64,000 nucleotides of DNA from positions 235,912 through 299,911 of the forward strand of contig JAVJON010000019.1 of NCBI GenBank assembly GCA_040216765.1. The letters are read 5' to 3'. The position numbers and the translations under genes are program-made. Below are positions 50,752 to 59,004 of the stretch, one piece after another; position 1 is the stretch's first letter, and each line of letters begins with the position of its first letter. The notes beneath the pieces were generated by a model that saw nothing but the letters and a program-made list of their open reading frames with translations, was not told the origin of the DNA and did no database searches. This stretch comes from Marinibaculum sp040216765. GTDB lineage: Bacteria; Pseudomonadota; Alphaproteobacteria; Ferrovibrionales; Ferrovibrionaceae.

Positions 50752-51566
50752 TCCGCGCGGAGGGGCTGGGGCTCGCCCTGCCGGACCGCGGCCGGCGCGC
50801 CGGCGGCTTCGGCTTCGGCCGGCCGCCGCTGCTGACCATCCTGGACGGCATCGACCTGCAGGTCGGCCCCGGCGAGAGCGTCGGCCTGGTGGGGGAGAGC
50901 GGCTCGGGCAAGACCAGCCTGGGGCGCACCCTGCTGCGGCTCTACCGCCCGACTGCCGGGCGGCTGGTGTTCGAGGGCCGCGACATCACCGCGCTGGAGG
51001 AGCCGGCGCTGCGGCCGCTGCGCGCGGACATGCAGTTCATCTTCCAGGACCCGCAATCCTCGCTGAACCCGCGGGCGCGGATCGGCGATATCCTGGCGCA
51101 GCCGCTGCGCGCCTTCGGCCGCACGGAAGGCCGCCGCGACGCCTGGCGCCAGGCCGCCGCCCTGCTGGAGCGGGTCGGCCTGCCGCCGGGCTTCACCGGG
51201 CGCTGGCCGCACGAACTGTCCGGCGGGCAGCGCCAGCGGGTCGGCATCGCGCGCGCGATCGCGCTGAAGCCGCGCCTCGTGGTGGCGGACGAGATCGTCT
51301 CCGGGCTGGACGTCTCCAGCCAGGCGCAGATCCTGGCCCTGCTGGCGGAGCTGAAGCGCGACCTGGGCCTGGCCCTGGTGTTCATCAGCCACGACCTGTC
51401 GGTCGTACGCGTGCTCTGCGACCGGGTCGTCGTGCTGCGCCATGGCAGGGTGGTGGAGGAGGGGTCCTGCGCCGCGGTCTTTGCCGACCCGCGCCAGGGC
51501 TATACCCGCGAGCTGCTGGCGGCGATCCCGCTGCCGGAGGTGCAGCCGGGCTGGATCTTCGGTTAG
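50748..51566 (+). CDS. ABC transporter ATPase, DppF type
   Basis: 272 aa. Walker A GLVGESGSGKTSLGRT, Q-loop IFQDPQSSLNPR, signature LSGGQRQRVGIARAIA, Walker B LVVADEIVSGLDVSSQ and ISHDLSVVR. In the D-loop region the usual DEPVSALD reads DEIVSGLD, a tolerated variant of this subfamily. Short for DppF: the C-terminal oligopeptide/dipeptide extension is only ~30 residues, ending LPEVQPGWIFG. Last gene of the importer operon. Confidence 0.95.
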   Translation: MIRAEGLGLALPDRGRRAGGFGFGRPPLLTILDGIDLQVGPGESVGLVGESGSGKTSLGRTLLRLYRPTAGRLVFEGRDITALEEPALRPLRADMQFIFQDPQSSLNPRARIGDILAQPLRAFGRTEGRRDAWRQAAALLERVGLPPGFTGRWPHELSGGQRQRVGIARAIALKPRLVVADEIVSGLDVSSQAQILALLAELKRDLGLALVFISHDLSVVRVLCDRVVVLRHGRVVEEGSCAAVFADPRQGYTRELLAAIPLPEVQPGWIFG

Positions 51567-51736
51567 CGGCGACCCGCGCCTGCCCCGGGGCACCGGCCGC
51601 GAGACCGCCCCGATCGCGCAGAACCGGACTTTCGACTGTTGCCACTGTGGCGACCCGGTGCGCTTACTGACTCGCATAAAATGGGCCGCGCCGTTCGCGG
51701 CAAGCCATTCGGAATCGGTACTAATGCGGGGTTGAG

Positions 51737-53194
51737 ATGTCTGGATCGGGTACGCCTCCCACATTGCGCGATGTTCCCATCGGGGTGGATGCACAAGGGG
51801 AGCGCGAAGAGTTCGACAGCATGGGAAAGGTGTCGGTTCCGGCCGACCGCTATTGGGGCGCGCAGACGCAGCGCTCGCTGCAGCATTTCTCGATCGGCGG
51901 CGACCTGATGCCGAAGCCGGTCTATCACGCCTATGGCTATGTCAAGAAGGCCTGCGCGCTGGTCAACCACAAGGCCGGCCGCCTGCCGGACTGGAAGAAG
52001 GCGGCGATCGTCCGCGCCGCCGACGAGACGATCTCCGGCGCGCTGGACGACCATTACCCGCTGTTCGTCTGGCAGACCGGGTCGGGCACCCAGTCGAACA
52101 TGAACGTCAACGAGGTGATCTCCAACCGGGCGATCCAGCTGCTCGGCGGCACCCTGGGCACGCAGCAGCCGGTCGGGCCCAATGACGATGTCAACATGGG
52201 CCAGTCGTCCAACGACACCTTCCCGACCGCCATGCATGTCGCCGCGATCGAGGCGATCGACGCGCTGCTGGTGCCGCAGGTCTCGCAACTCGCCGAGGTG
52301 ATCGAGCGCAAGGCCGATGGCTGGATGGATGAGGTCAAGATCGGCCGCACCCACCTGGAGGATGCCGTGCCCCTGACGGTCGGCCAGGAATGGCACGGCT
52401 GGGCCGGCCAGATCCGCGCCGCGATCGAGGAGATCGCGGCAAGCCGCAAGGGGCTCTACGAACTGGCGGTCGGCGGCACGGCGGTCGGCACCGGCCTCAA
52501 TGCACCGAAGGGCTTTTCCGTCGAGGTGGCGGCGAAGATCGCCGAGCTGACCGGCAAGCCCTTCGTCACGGCCCCCAACAAGTTCGCCGCCCAGGGTTCG
52601 CTGGACGCGATGGTGCGTGCGCATGCCGCCCTGCGCGGCCTGGCGGTCGCGCTGATGAAGATCGCCAACGACATGCGGTGGCTCGCGTCCGGGCCGCGCT
52701 GCGGCTTCGCCGAACTGAAGCTGCCCGACAACGAGCCCGGTTCCTCGATCATGCCGGGCAAGGTCAATCCCACCCAGTGCGAGGCCATGGTGATGATCGC
52801 CATCCAGGTGCTGGGCAACGATTCCGCCGTCGCGATCGCCGGCAGCCAGGGCAATTTCGAGCTCAACGCCATGCGGCCGGTGATCATCAACAACTTCCTG
52901 CATTCCGCGCGGATCCTCGCCGACGGCTGCGAGAAGTTCCGCACCTATTCGGTGGCGGAGACCGAACTCAACCGCGACAGGATCCAGAGCTATGTCGATG
53001 GCAGCGTGATGCTGGTGACCGCCCTGTCGCCGGTGATCGGCTACCAGAACGCCGCGCATATCGCGGAGACGGCGATCGCCGAAGGCACCACCCTGAAGGC
53101 CGCCGCGCTGGCTTCCGGCAAGGTGACGGAAGCGCAGTTCGACGAGATCGTGAAACCCCTCGACATGATCGGCAGCGGCCTGGCCGGCGCCTGA
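51737..53194 (+). CDS. fumC: Fumarate hydratase, class II
   Basis: 485 aa tetrameric, iron-free fumarase that hydrates fumarate to malate in the TCA cycle. Blocks include FDSMGKVSVPADRYWGAQTQ, GSGTQSNMNVNEVISNRA, NMGQSSNDTFPTAMH, KIGRTHLEDAVPLTVGQEW and the superfamily signature GSSIMPGKVNPTQ with catalytic Ser. The N-terminal ~25 residues are longer than usual, so the start could be later (internal Met before GKVSV), but ATG 51737 is used. Followed by a cupin gene and mqo, giving a fumarate-to-oxaloacetate module. Confidence 0.95.
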   Translation: MSGSGTPPTLRDVPIGVDAQGEREEFDSMGKVSVPADRYWGAQTQRSLQHFSIGGDLMPKPVYHAYGYVKKACALVNHKAGRLPDWKKAAIVRAADETISGALDDHYPLFVWQTGSGTQSNMNVNEVISNRAIQLLGGTLGTQQPVGPNDDVNMGQSSNDTFPTAMHVAAIEAIDALLVPQVSQLAEVIERKADGWMDEVKIGRTHLEDAVPLTVGQEWHGWAGQIRAAIEEIAASRKGLYELAVGGTAVGTGLNAPKGFSVEVAAKIAELTGKPFVTAPNKFAAQGSLDAMVRAHAALRGLAVALMKIANDMRWLASGPRCGFAELKLPDNEPGSSIMPGKVNPTQCEAMVMIAIQVLGNDSAVAIAGSQGNFELNAMRPVIINNFLHSARILADGCEKFRTYSVAETELNRDRIQSYVDGSVMLVTALSPVIGYQNAAHIAETAIAEGTTLKAAALASGKVTEAQFDEIVKPLDMIGSGLAGA

Positions 53195-53233
53195 GGGCCT
53201 GCCTTCCGACCTGCCAGAAGCAAGGAGATCGAC

Positions 53234-53629
53234 ATGATCCGATGCGTGCGCATCTGGACCGGCGACGACGGCGATTCGTACTTCGAGGAAGGCGCGATCG
53301 AGCTTCCCAAGGGCGAACGCGGCGACGTGCTGAGCGGCACCGTCGACACGACGACCATTTCCTTCCGGGAGACGCAGGCCGGCGGTGCCTTCGAATGGCA
53401 TGACGCGCCGGTACGCCAGTTCGTCGTCACCCTGAGCGGGACCCTGCGGTTCGAGACCCGCTCCGGCGCGCATTTCACCCTCCGCCCGGGCGACATCCTG
53501 CTCGCGGAGGACACCACCGGCACCGGCCATAGCTGGAAGCTGGTCGACGACGAGCCGTGGCGCCGGGCCTATGTCATCCTGAAGCCCGGCGTCGAGGTCC
53601 CGTTCGTCCGCAGTCCCGTCCAAGCCTGA
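53234..53629 (+). CDS. Cupin-domain protein
   Basis: 131 aa single small beta-barrel: FRETQAGGAFEWHDAPVRQF, VVTLSGTLRFETRSG, FTLRPGDILLAEDTTGTGHS. Only part of the usual metal-binding His/Glu set is visible (WHDAP, TGHSW), so metal binding is uncertain. AAGGAG precedes ATG 53234. It lies between fumC (39 nt) and mqo (16 nt), probably one operon; a regulatory or ligand-binding role in C4-acid metabolism is a guess. Confidence 0.85.
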   Translation: MIRCVRIWTGDDGDSYFEEGAIELPKGERGDVLSGTVDTTTISFRETQAGGAFEWHDAPVRQFVVTLSGTLRFETRSGAHFTLRPGDILLAEDTTGTGHSWKLVDDEPWRRAYVILKPGVEVPFVRSPVQA

Positions 53630-53645
53630 GCCCGAGAGGTCCCCC

Positions 53646-55145
53646 ATGCCGCAAGAGAACCCGCCCGCCGCCGCCGATATCGTCCTGATCGGCGCCGGCA
53701 TCATGAGCGCGACCCTCGGCACGATGCTGAAGGAGCTGGAACCCTCGTTGTCGGTGGCGATGTTCGAGCTGCTGGCCGATTGCGGGCAGGAGAGCTCCGA
53801 TTCCTGGAACAATGCCGGCACCGGCCATGCCGCCAATTGCGAGATGAACTACACGCCGCAGCGGCCCGATGGCAGCGTCGACATTTCCAAGGCGCTGGAG
53901 GTCAATACCGAGTTCGACCTGTCGCGCCAGCTCTGGACCCATCTGGTGCGCAAGGGCGCGATCCCCGACCCGCGGGCCTTCATCCATCCGGTGCCGCATA
54001 TGAGCTTCGTCTGGGGGGCGGACAATGTCGCCTTCCTGCACAAGCGCTTTCAGGAGATGTCGGCGCACCATTGCTACCACGGCATGGAATACAGCGAGGA
54101 TCGCGCGAAGATCGCCGAATGGGCGCCGTTGATCGTCGAGGGGCGCGACCCGGCCGAGCCGATTGCCGCCACCCGGATCGTCACCGGCGCCGATGTCGAC
54201 TATGGCGCGCTGACCCATCTGCTCGTCGCGCAACTCACGGCGCAGGACGGCTTCTCCGTCCATTACAGGCACAAGGTGACCGATCTTGCGCGCGAGGCCG
54301 ATGGCCGCTGGCGGGTGTCGGTCGAGGATGCGGCGAGCGGCACGGTCCAGACCGTGTCGGCGAAGTTCGTCTTCATCGGGGCCGGCGGCGCATCGATCAC
54401 CCTGCTCCAGAAATCCGGCATTCCGGAAGGCCATGGCTATGGCGGCTTCCCCGTCAGCGGCATCTGGCTGCGCTGCGATGTCGACGAGGTCAGCACCCGC
54501 CATCATGCCAAGGTCTATGGCAAGGCCGGGCACGGCTCCCCGCCGATGTCGGTGCCCCATCTCGACACCCGCATCGTCGGCGGCAAGCAGTCCCTGCTGT
54601 TCGGGCCCTATGCGGGCTTTTCCAGCAAGTTCCTGAAGCATGGCGCGCTGAGCGACCTGTTCATGTCGATCCGGCCGGGGAACATCGTGCCGCTGCTCGC
54701 CGTCGCACGCGACGACTGGCAGCTCACCGAGTATCTTGTCGGGCAGGTCCTGCAGACCTCCGGCCATATGTTCCATACCCTGCAGGCGTTCTTTCCCACG
54801 GCCCGCCGGCACGACTGGACCGAGGCGGTTGCCGGCCAGCGCGTGCAGATCATCAAGCCGGACGACAAGCGCGGCGGCGAGCTGGAGTTCGGCACCGAAC
54901 TGGTCGCCGCCGCGGACAAGTCGCTGGTCGCCCTGCTGGGTGCTTCGCCGGGGGCCTCCACGGCGGCCTTCATCGCGATAGAGGTGCTGCAGAAATGCTT
55001 TGCTGGCGAGCTGACCGACAGCGCCTGGCTGCCGCGGCTGAAACAGGTCATCCCGACCTACGGCATCGACCTGAAGCAGGATGCCGATGCCTGCCGGAAC
55101 ATCCGGGCGGCGACAGCGCAGGTTCTGCAACTGGAGAACGTCTGA
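53646..55145 (+). CDS. mqo: Malate:quinone oxidoreductase
   Basis: 499 aa FAD-dependent peripheral membrane enzyme oxidising malate to oxaloacetate with electrons to quinone, replacing or supplementing NAD malate dehydrogenase. FAD motif DIVLIGAGIMSATLGTMLKE near the N-terminus, then SSDSWNNAGTGHAANCEMNY, FIGAGGASITLLQKSGI, YGGFPVSGIWLRCD and LGASPGASTAAFIAIEVLQ are hallmark Mqo blocks, and the length fits. The FAD motif sits at residues ~12-30, consistent with ATG 53646. Operon partner of fumC. Confidence 0.95.
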   Translation: MPQENPPAAADIVLIGAGIMSATLGTMLKELEPSLSVAMFELLADCGQESSDSWNNAGTGHAANCEMNYTPQRPDGSVDISKALEVNTEFDLSRQLWTHLVRKGAIPDPRAFIHPVPHMSFVWGADNVAFLHKRFQEMSAHHCYHGMEYSEDRAKIAEWAPLIVEGRDPAEPIAATRIVTGADVDYGALTHLLVAQLTAQDGFSVHYRHKVTDLAREADGRWRVSVEDAASGTVQTVSAKFVFIGAGGASITLLQKSGIPEGHGYGGFPVSGIWLRCDVDEVSTRHHAKVYGKAGHGSPPMSVPHLDTRIVGGKQSLLFGPYAGFSSKFLKHGALSDLFMSIRPGNIVPLLAVARDDWQLTEYLVGQVLQTSGHMFHTLQAFFPTARRHDWTEAVAGQRVQIIKPDDKRGGELEFGTELVAAADKSLVALLGASPGASTAAFIAIEVLQKCFAGELTDSAWLPRLKQVIPTYGIDLKQDADACRNIRAATAQVLQLENV

Positions 55146-55208
55146 CCGCCGGCCGGCGCCGCGCGGCGGCCCATTCGGGGGCAATCGGCGCCGGGGGGGC
55201 CTGCGCCT

Positions 55209-56495
55209 TTGCCGCCGCCCGCCGCTGATCCCGCCGGCCCGGAGGTGGCCGAGGCCCTGCTGGCCGCGACGGCCCATCTGCTGTTCGCCAACGGCCAGAC
55301 CTCCGAGGCGACCCGCATCACGATCGCGCGCCTGGGCGGGGCCCTCGGGGTCCAGGCCGACGTGCTGCTGCAATGGGGGGACCTGGTCCTGTCCATCGAC
55401 GGCCGTGCGGTGCCTGCACTCCGGCGCGTACGGCCGACCGCCGTCGACATGAACAAGGTCGCCGCGGCGCTGCATGCGGTCGACGAGGTCTGTGCCGGCC
55501 GGCTGGATGCCTCCGGCGCGCGCCGCGAGGTCGAGGCGATCGCGCTGCGGCCGCCGGCCTCCACCCTGCGCTTCGCCGCGATGGCGGCCGCCGGGGCCGC
55601 CGCACTCGGCGTGATCTTCGGTGCCCAGGATCCACAGACCCTGGCGTTCATCGCGCTGAGCGCAGGCCTGGGCGGCTGGCTGCGGCGCGGCCTCGCCCGG
55701 CTCAGCACCAACACCCTGGTACAGCCGTTCTGCGCGGCATTGCTCGCCGGCATCCTTGGCGGCGTGGCGGTCCTTGCCCATCTCGGGATCGACCCGCGCC
55801 TGGCCCTGGTCTGCCCCTGCATGGTCCTGGTGCCGGGGCCGCACCTGCTGAACGGCTCCATCGACCTGGCGCGGGCCCGCATCCTGATCGGCTGGGCACG
55901 CCTGCTCTTCGCCGGGCTGATCCTGCTGATGATCTGCGCGGGGCTCCTGCTGGGCCTCGCCGCGACCGGGGTCGGCCTGCCGCAGGGGGCGGCCGCGGTG
56001 GCGGTGCCGCTGCTGTACGACATCCTGGCCGCGGGCTGCGCGGTGGCCGCCTTCGGCAGCTTCTTCTCGATGCCCTGGCGGGCATTGGCGGTGCCCGTCG
56101 CCGTCGGCATGCTGGCCCATGGCGCACGCTGGCTGCTGATCGACGCTGGCCTCAGCCTGCCGGCAGGGACCTTCGTCGCCTGCCTGGTCGCCGGCATCCT
56201 GGCGACCCTGCTGGCGAACCGGCTGCGCTTTCCCTTCGCCGCCTTCGCCTTCGCCTCGGTGGTCTCGATGATGCCGGGCGTCTACCTGTTCGAGGCGGCC
56301 GCCGCGCTGGTCGAGATCGGCCGGCTGGGGGCCGGCGCGCCGGCCGGCCTGCTGGTCGGCGCGGTGGCGAACGGCACGGTGGCGCTGCAGATCGTCTTCG
56401 CGATGACCTTCGGCCTGATCCTGCCGAAGATGGTCATCGAAGGCTGGCTGGCGAAGCGCCGCGCGGCGCGACCGGGCCCGGCTCAAAGCCTGTGA
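55209..56495 (+). CDS. Threonine/serine exporter (ThrE) family protein
   Basis: 428 aa. An N-terminal soluble domain (~1-115, GQTSEATRITIARLGGALGV) corresponding to the ThrE hydrolase-like region, then about ten membrane helices up to ~415 (LAFIALSAGLGGWLRRGLAR, LVCPCMVLVPGPHLLNGSID, FASVVSMMPGVYLFEAAAAL). Likely an exporter of threonine, serine or similar. The TTG at 55209 is the longest start and lacks a clear ribosome binding site; a GTG at 55245 is also possible, so the N-terminus is uncertain. Converges with the SleB-like gene. Confidence 0.82.
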   Translation: MPPPAADPAGPEVAEALLAATAHLLFANGQTSEATRITIARLGGALGVQADVLLQWGDLVLSIDGRAVPALRRVRPTAVDMNKVAAALHAVDEVCAGRLDASGARREVEAIALRPPASTLRFAAMAAAGAAALGVIFGAQDPQTLAFIALSAGLGGWLRRGLARLSTNTLVQPFCAALLAGILGGVAVLAHLGIDPRLALVCPCMVLVPGPHLLNGSIDLARARILIGWARLLFAGLILLMICAGLLLGLAATGVGLPQGAAAVAVPLLYDILAAGCAVAAFGSFFSMPWRALAVPVAVGMLAHGARWLLIDAGLSLPAGTFVACLVAGILATLLANRLRFPFAAFAFASVVSMMPGVYLFEAAAALVEIGRLGAGAPAGLLVGAVANGTVALQIVFAMTFGLILPKMVIEGWLAKRRAARPGPAQSL

Positions 56496-56537
56496 AGCAA
56501 CCGTCGCCGCGTCACCGGCGCGCCCGTTGCCATCCTC

Positions 56538-56560
56538 GCCACCGGGCTTGTCCCGGTGGC
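56538..56560. terminator. Bidirectional hairpin between convergent genes
   Basis: GCCACCGGG (56538-56546) and CCCGGTGGC (56552-56560) with loop CTTGT, 43 nt past the ThrE-type stop. No T-run follows. The GGGCTTGTCCC core resembles short intergenic repeats common in alphaproteobacterial genomes, so it may be a repeat with terminator activity. Confidence 0.5.
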
Positions 56561-56665
56561 CCGTCTCCATCGAGTGAGCATGGCGGCGCTATGGACCCGC
56601 GGGAGACGAGGAAGCGCGGATGCGGTTCCAGGAGGGGGTACGGGTGGAGCGGGGGCGAGGCCTGA

Positions 56666-57256
56666 TCAGTTGCTCACCGGGCTGCGATAGACCACGTGGC
56701 TGCCGACCTCGGCCACCTTCTGCAGCCGCGAGCCCCATCCCGGCCTGACCGACCGGGTATGGTACCAGAGCAGTTCCGAACCGTAGATGCGGCCGCCGAT
56801 CCGCACGCTGACATCGGGGTCGTAATGGTCGAAGATCATCACCGCTGCGGCCTCGACGGCCTCGCGCCAGGCCTCCGGCTCATGCACCCGGTCGGGACGG
56901 CCGTCCGCGGTCCAGGAGAATTGCGGCCGGCCCTGCGCGCTGCCCTGCCAGACCACGTCGCAGACCCGGCCGGGAAAGAGCGGGCTGCCGACCCGGTTCA
57001 TCGTCACCTTGCCGACCAGCCGCATGCCGTCGCGGCCTTCGGAGCGGGCCTCGTGATAGATGTTGCAGGCAAGGCAGGCCAGCGCCTGTGCGCGCAGCTT
57101 GTCGCAATCCGGTTCGGCAATGCCGAACAGCCGTGCCTGCGATTGCGGGCTGGCGCGCAGAAGGCTGCTGTGGATGTCGGCCCGTGCTGCGGACGGCACG
57201 GCCAGCGGGGTGACGGCCAGCATGACCGCCAAAGCGAGTGTGAGTCGTTTCATCAT
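56666..57256 (-). CDS. SleB-like cell-wall hydrolase with signal peptide
   Basis: 196 aa. Sec signal peptide (MMKRLTLALAVMLAVTPL, cleavage near SAARA-D, ~27). Catalytic hydrolase_2 domain (~65-195) with CNIYHEARSEG (the key Glu), VGKVTMNRVGSPLFPGRVCD, QFSWTADG and WYHTRSVRPGW. The family, first known as spore cortex-lytic SleB, also occurs in non-spore-formers as lytic peptidoglycan enzymes. The start is at the ATG pair 57256/57253; a longer in-frame start would put 22 non-signal residues first. Single gene. Confidence 0.88.
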   Translation of the reverse strand: MMKRLTLALAVMLAVTPLAVPSAARADIHSSLLRASPQSQARLFGIAEPDCDKLRAQALACLACNIYHEARSEGRDGMRLVGKVTMNRVGSPLFPGRVCDVVWQGSAQGRPQFSWTADGRPDRVHEPEAWREAVEAAAVMIFDHYDPDVSVRIGGRIYGSELLWYHTRSVRPGWGSRLQKVAEVGSHVVYRSPVSN

Positions 57257-57333
57257 GGGCGGTCTGTTGCCGTTCGATTGCGGCCGGTTTGTGGCCTCGG
57301 GGGGACAAAACGGGATGCGCATCTGACGGAAAC

Positions 57334-57361
57334 GGGCCGCCGGAGCTGTCTCCGGCGGCCC
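57334..57361 (-). terminator. Terminator of the patatin-adc-bdhA operon
   Basis: Perfect 12-bp stem GGGCCGCCGGAG / CTCCGGCGGCCC with loop CTGT, 46 nt after the 3-hydroxybutyrate dehydrogenase stop. Read on the minus strand it is followed by GTTTCCGTC, a weak T-tract. Confidence 0.65.
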
Positions 57362-57407
57362 GCCACGGTCGCGATGGGGGGTCGGTGCGGGGGGCGATCC
57401 TGCCCAC

Positions 57408-58190
57408 CTATTCCATGAACCAGCCGTGGCTGACGATCAGCGACTGGCCGGTCAGCGCGTTGGTCTCGAAGCCGGCCAGGAACAGGGCTGTGCGGGCGAC
57501 GTCCTGCACCGTGGTGAATTCGCCGTCGACGGTGTTCTTCAGCATGACGTTCTTGATCACCTCTTCCTCGGAGATGCCCAGGTCGCGCGCCTGTTCCGGG
57601 ATCTGCTTGTCGACCAGCGGCGTGCGGACGAAGCCGGGGCAGATCAGGTTGGCGCGCACGCCATGCTCGGCGCCTTCCTTGGCGACCACCCGGCAGAGAC
57701 CTTCCAGGCCGTGCTTGGCAGTGACATAGGGGGCCTTCAGCACCGAGGCTTCCTTGGAATGGACCGAGCCCATGTAGATGATGCTGCCGCCGCGGCCGCC
57801 GGCATACATGTGCTTCAGGCAGGCCTTGGTGGTCAGGAAGGCGCCGTCCAGGTGGATCGCCAGCATCTTGCGCCACCAGCTCAGCTCCAGCTTGTCGACC
57901 GCGGCGATGTGCTGGATCCCGGCATTGCTGATCAGCACGTCGATCCCGCCGAACTCTGCGGCGGCCTTGTCGATCCCGGCATTCACCTGCTCCTCGCTGG
58001 TGACGTCCATGGCGACCGCCATGGCCTGGCCGCCGGCATCGCGCAGCTCCTTCGCGGCCGCCTCGGCGCCGTCCAGGTTCAGGTCGGCGATGACCACCCT
58101 GGCGCCGCCCCTGGCGAATTCGGCGGCGATCTCCTTGCCAATGCCCGAGGCGGCACCAGTGACGACGGAAACCTTGTCTTTCACGGACAT
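57408..58190 (-). CDS. bdhA: 3-hydroxybutyrate dehydrogenase
   Basis: 260 aa SDR oxidising D-3-hydroxybutyrate to acetoacetate with NAD+ in PHB/ketone-body turnover. VVTGAASGIGKEIA, DLNLDGAE (Asp selecting NAD), SNAGIQHIAAVDK, GSVHSKEASVLKAPYVTAKH (catalytic Ser, Tyr, Lys) and CPGFVRTPLVDKQIPEQA are the characteristic BdhA blocks rather than a generic SDR. ATG 58190. Third gene of a minus-strand unit after patatin and adc, a grouping that links release, oxidation and decarboxylation of C4 keto acids. Confidence 0.93.
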   Translation of the reverse strand: MSVKDKVSVVTGAASGIGKEIAAEFARGGARVVIADLNLDGAEAAAKELRDAGGQAMAVAMDVTSEEQVNAGIDKAAAEFGGIDVLISNAGIQHIAAVDKLELSWWRKMLAIHLDGAFLTTKACLKHMYAGGRGGSIIYMGSVHSKEASVLKAPYVTAKHGLEGLCRVVAKEGAEHGVRANLICPGFVRTPLVDKQIPEQARDLGISEEEVIKNVMLKNTVDGEFTTVQDVARTALFLAGFETNALTGQSLIVSHGWFME

Positions 58191-58208
58191 GACGGATCCT
58201 TTCCCTCG

Positions 58209-58946
58209 CTAGGCGAGATAATCGTGGACGACGCGGCCATAGGGCAGCGTCAGGTCTGTGTTGATGTGGACGGCATCGATCACTTCCAGCACCGGCAGGT
58301 CGGCGATCGGCGCCATGGCGTTGTGGAACAGCTCCAGCCGGGCGGGGCCCCGCCAGGCGCTCTTCACGGTGATCTCGGTCAGGTTGTAGCCGACCAGCTC
58401 GCAGATCCGCGGCGTGCCGTCGACATGCGGGATCACCTTCAGCATGTAGTTGTCCGCTTCCAGCGAGGTCTTCACCGCCGCCGGGTCCATCTGGCGGTAC
58501 TTGTAGCCCATGGTCGCGGTGGCCACCCGCTGGCCGTTATAGTCCAGGGTTCCGATCAGGGTGTCGCGCACCACCTCGAAGCTCGGATCGGCAAGCTTCT
58601 TGGGGAAGCCCCAGAGCTCGCGGCCGCCTGCGATCGGCGGGTCGTCGTTCAGGAACATCATGTGGACGAAGCCGCCGGGCTTGCCCTTGTAGGTCACCGG
58701 GATCACCTGGCCCGATTCCACATAGCTGCCGAAGCCGCTGGAATCCGGCATGTTGATCACCTCGAACTTCACATGCGGCTCCGCCAGCTCCAGCGGCGCA
58801 GGCACGATCCGGCGCAGCAGCTCGGGGTCCGTGCGGTAGGTGATGATGAAGAATTCCCGGTTCACGAACCGGTAGGGGCCCGGCGGGTAGGACGGGCAGT
58901 AGAACGGCATGGCGAACGCGTTGCGGCGCACTTCGTCTTCGGTCAC
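58209..58946 (-). CDS. adc: Acetoacetate decarboxylase
   Basis: 245 aa, family length. Catalytic Lys lies in ELWGFPKKLADPSF (by comparison with EIFGYPKKxA of clostridial ADC); MPFYCPSYPPGPYRF, and later FVHMMFLNDDPPIAGGREL, also fit. Splits acetoacetate to acetone and CO2 via a Schiff base. Bounded by 18 nt to bdhA downstream and 58 nt to the patatin gene upstream, so co-transcribed. Acetone could be a product in this organism, though some homologues have other decarboxylase substrates. Confidence 0.92.
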   Translation of the reverse strand: MTEDEVRRNAFAMPFYCPSYPPGPYRFVNREFFIITYRTDPELLRRIVPAPLELAEPHVKFEVINMPDSSGFGSYVESGQVIPVTYKGKPGGFVHMMFLNDDPPIAGGRELWGFPKKLADPSFEVVRDTLIGTLDYNGQRVATATMGYKYRQMDPAAVKTSLEADNYMLKVIPHVDGTPRICELVGYNLTEITVKSAWRGPARLELFHNAMAPIADLPVLEVIDAVHINTDLTLPYGRVVHDYLA

Positions 58947-59004
58947 GGCAGGCCTCTCCTTGCGATGGCGGACCAGGGTCGATCGGGGCTGTGGCGCGTG
59001 CCGG

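Noticed and set aside
53574..56570. 998-aa minus-strand frame over mqo and the ThrE-type gene
   Set aside because: Antisense shadow with no domain; both plus-strand genes are well supported.
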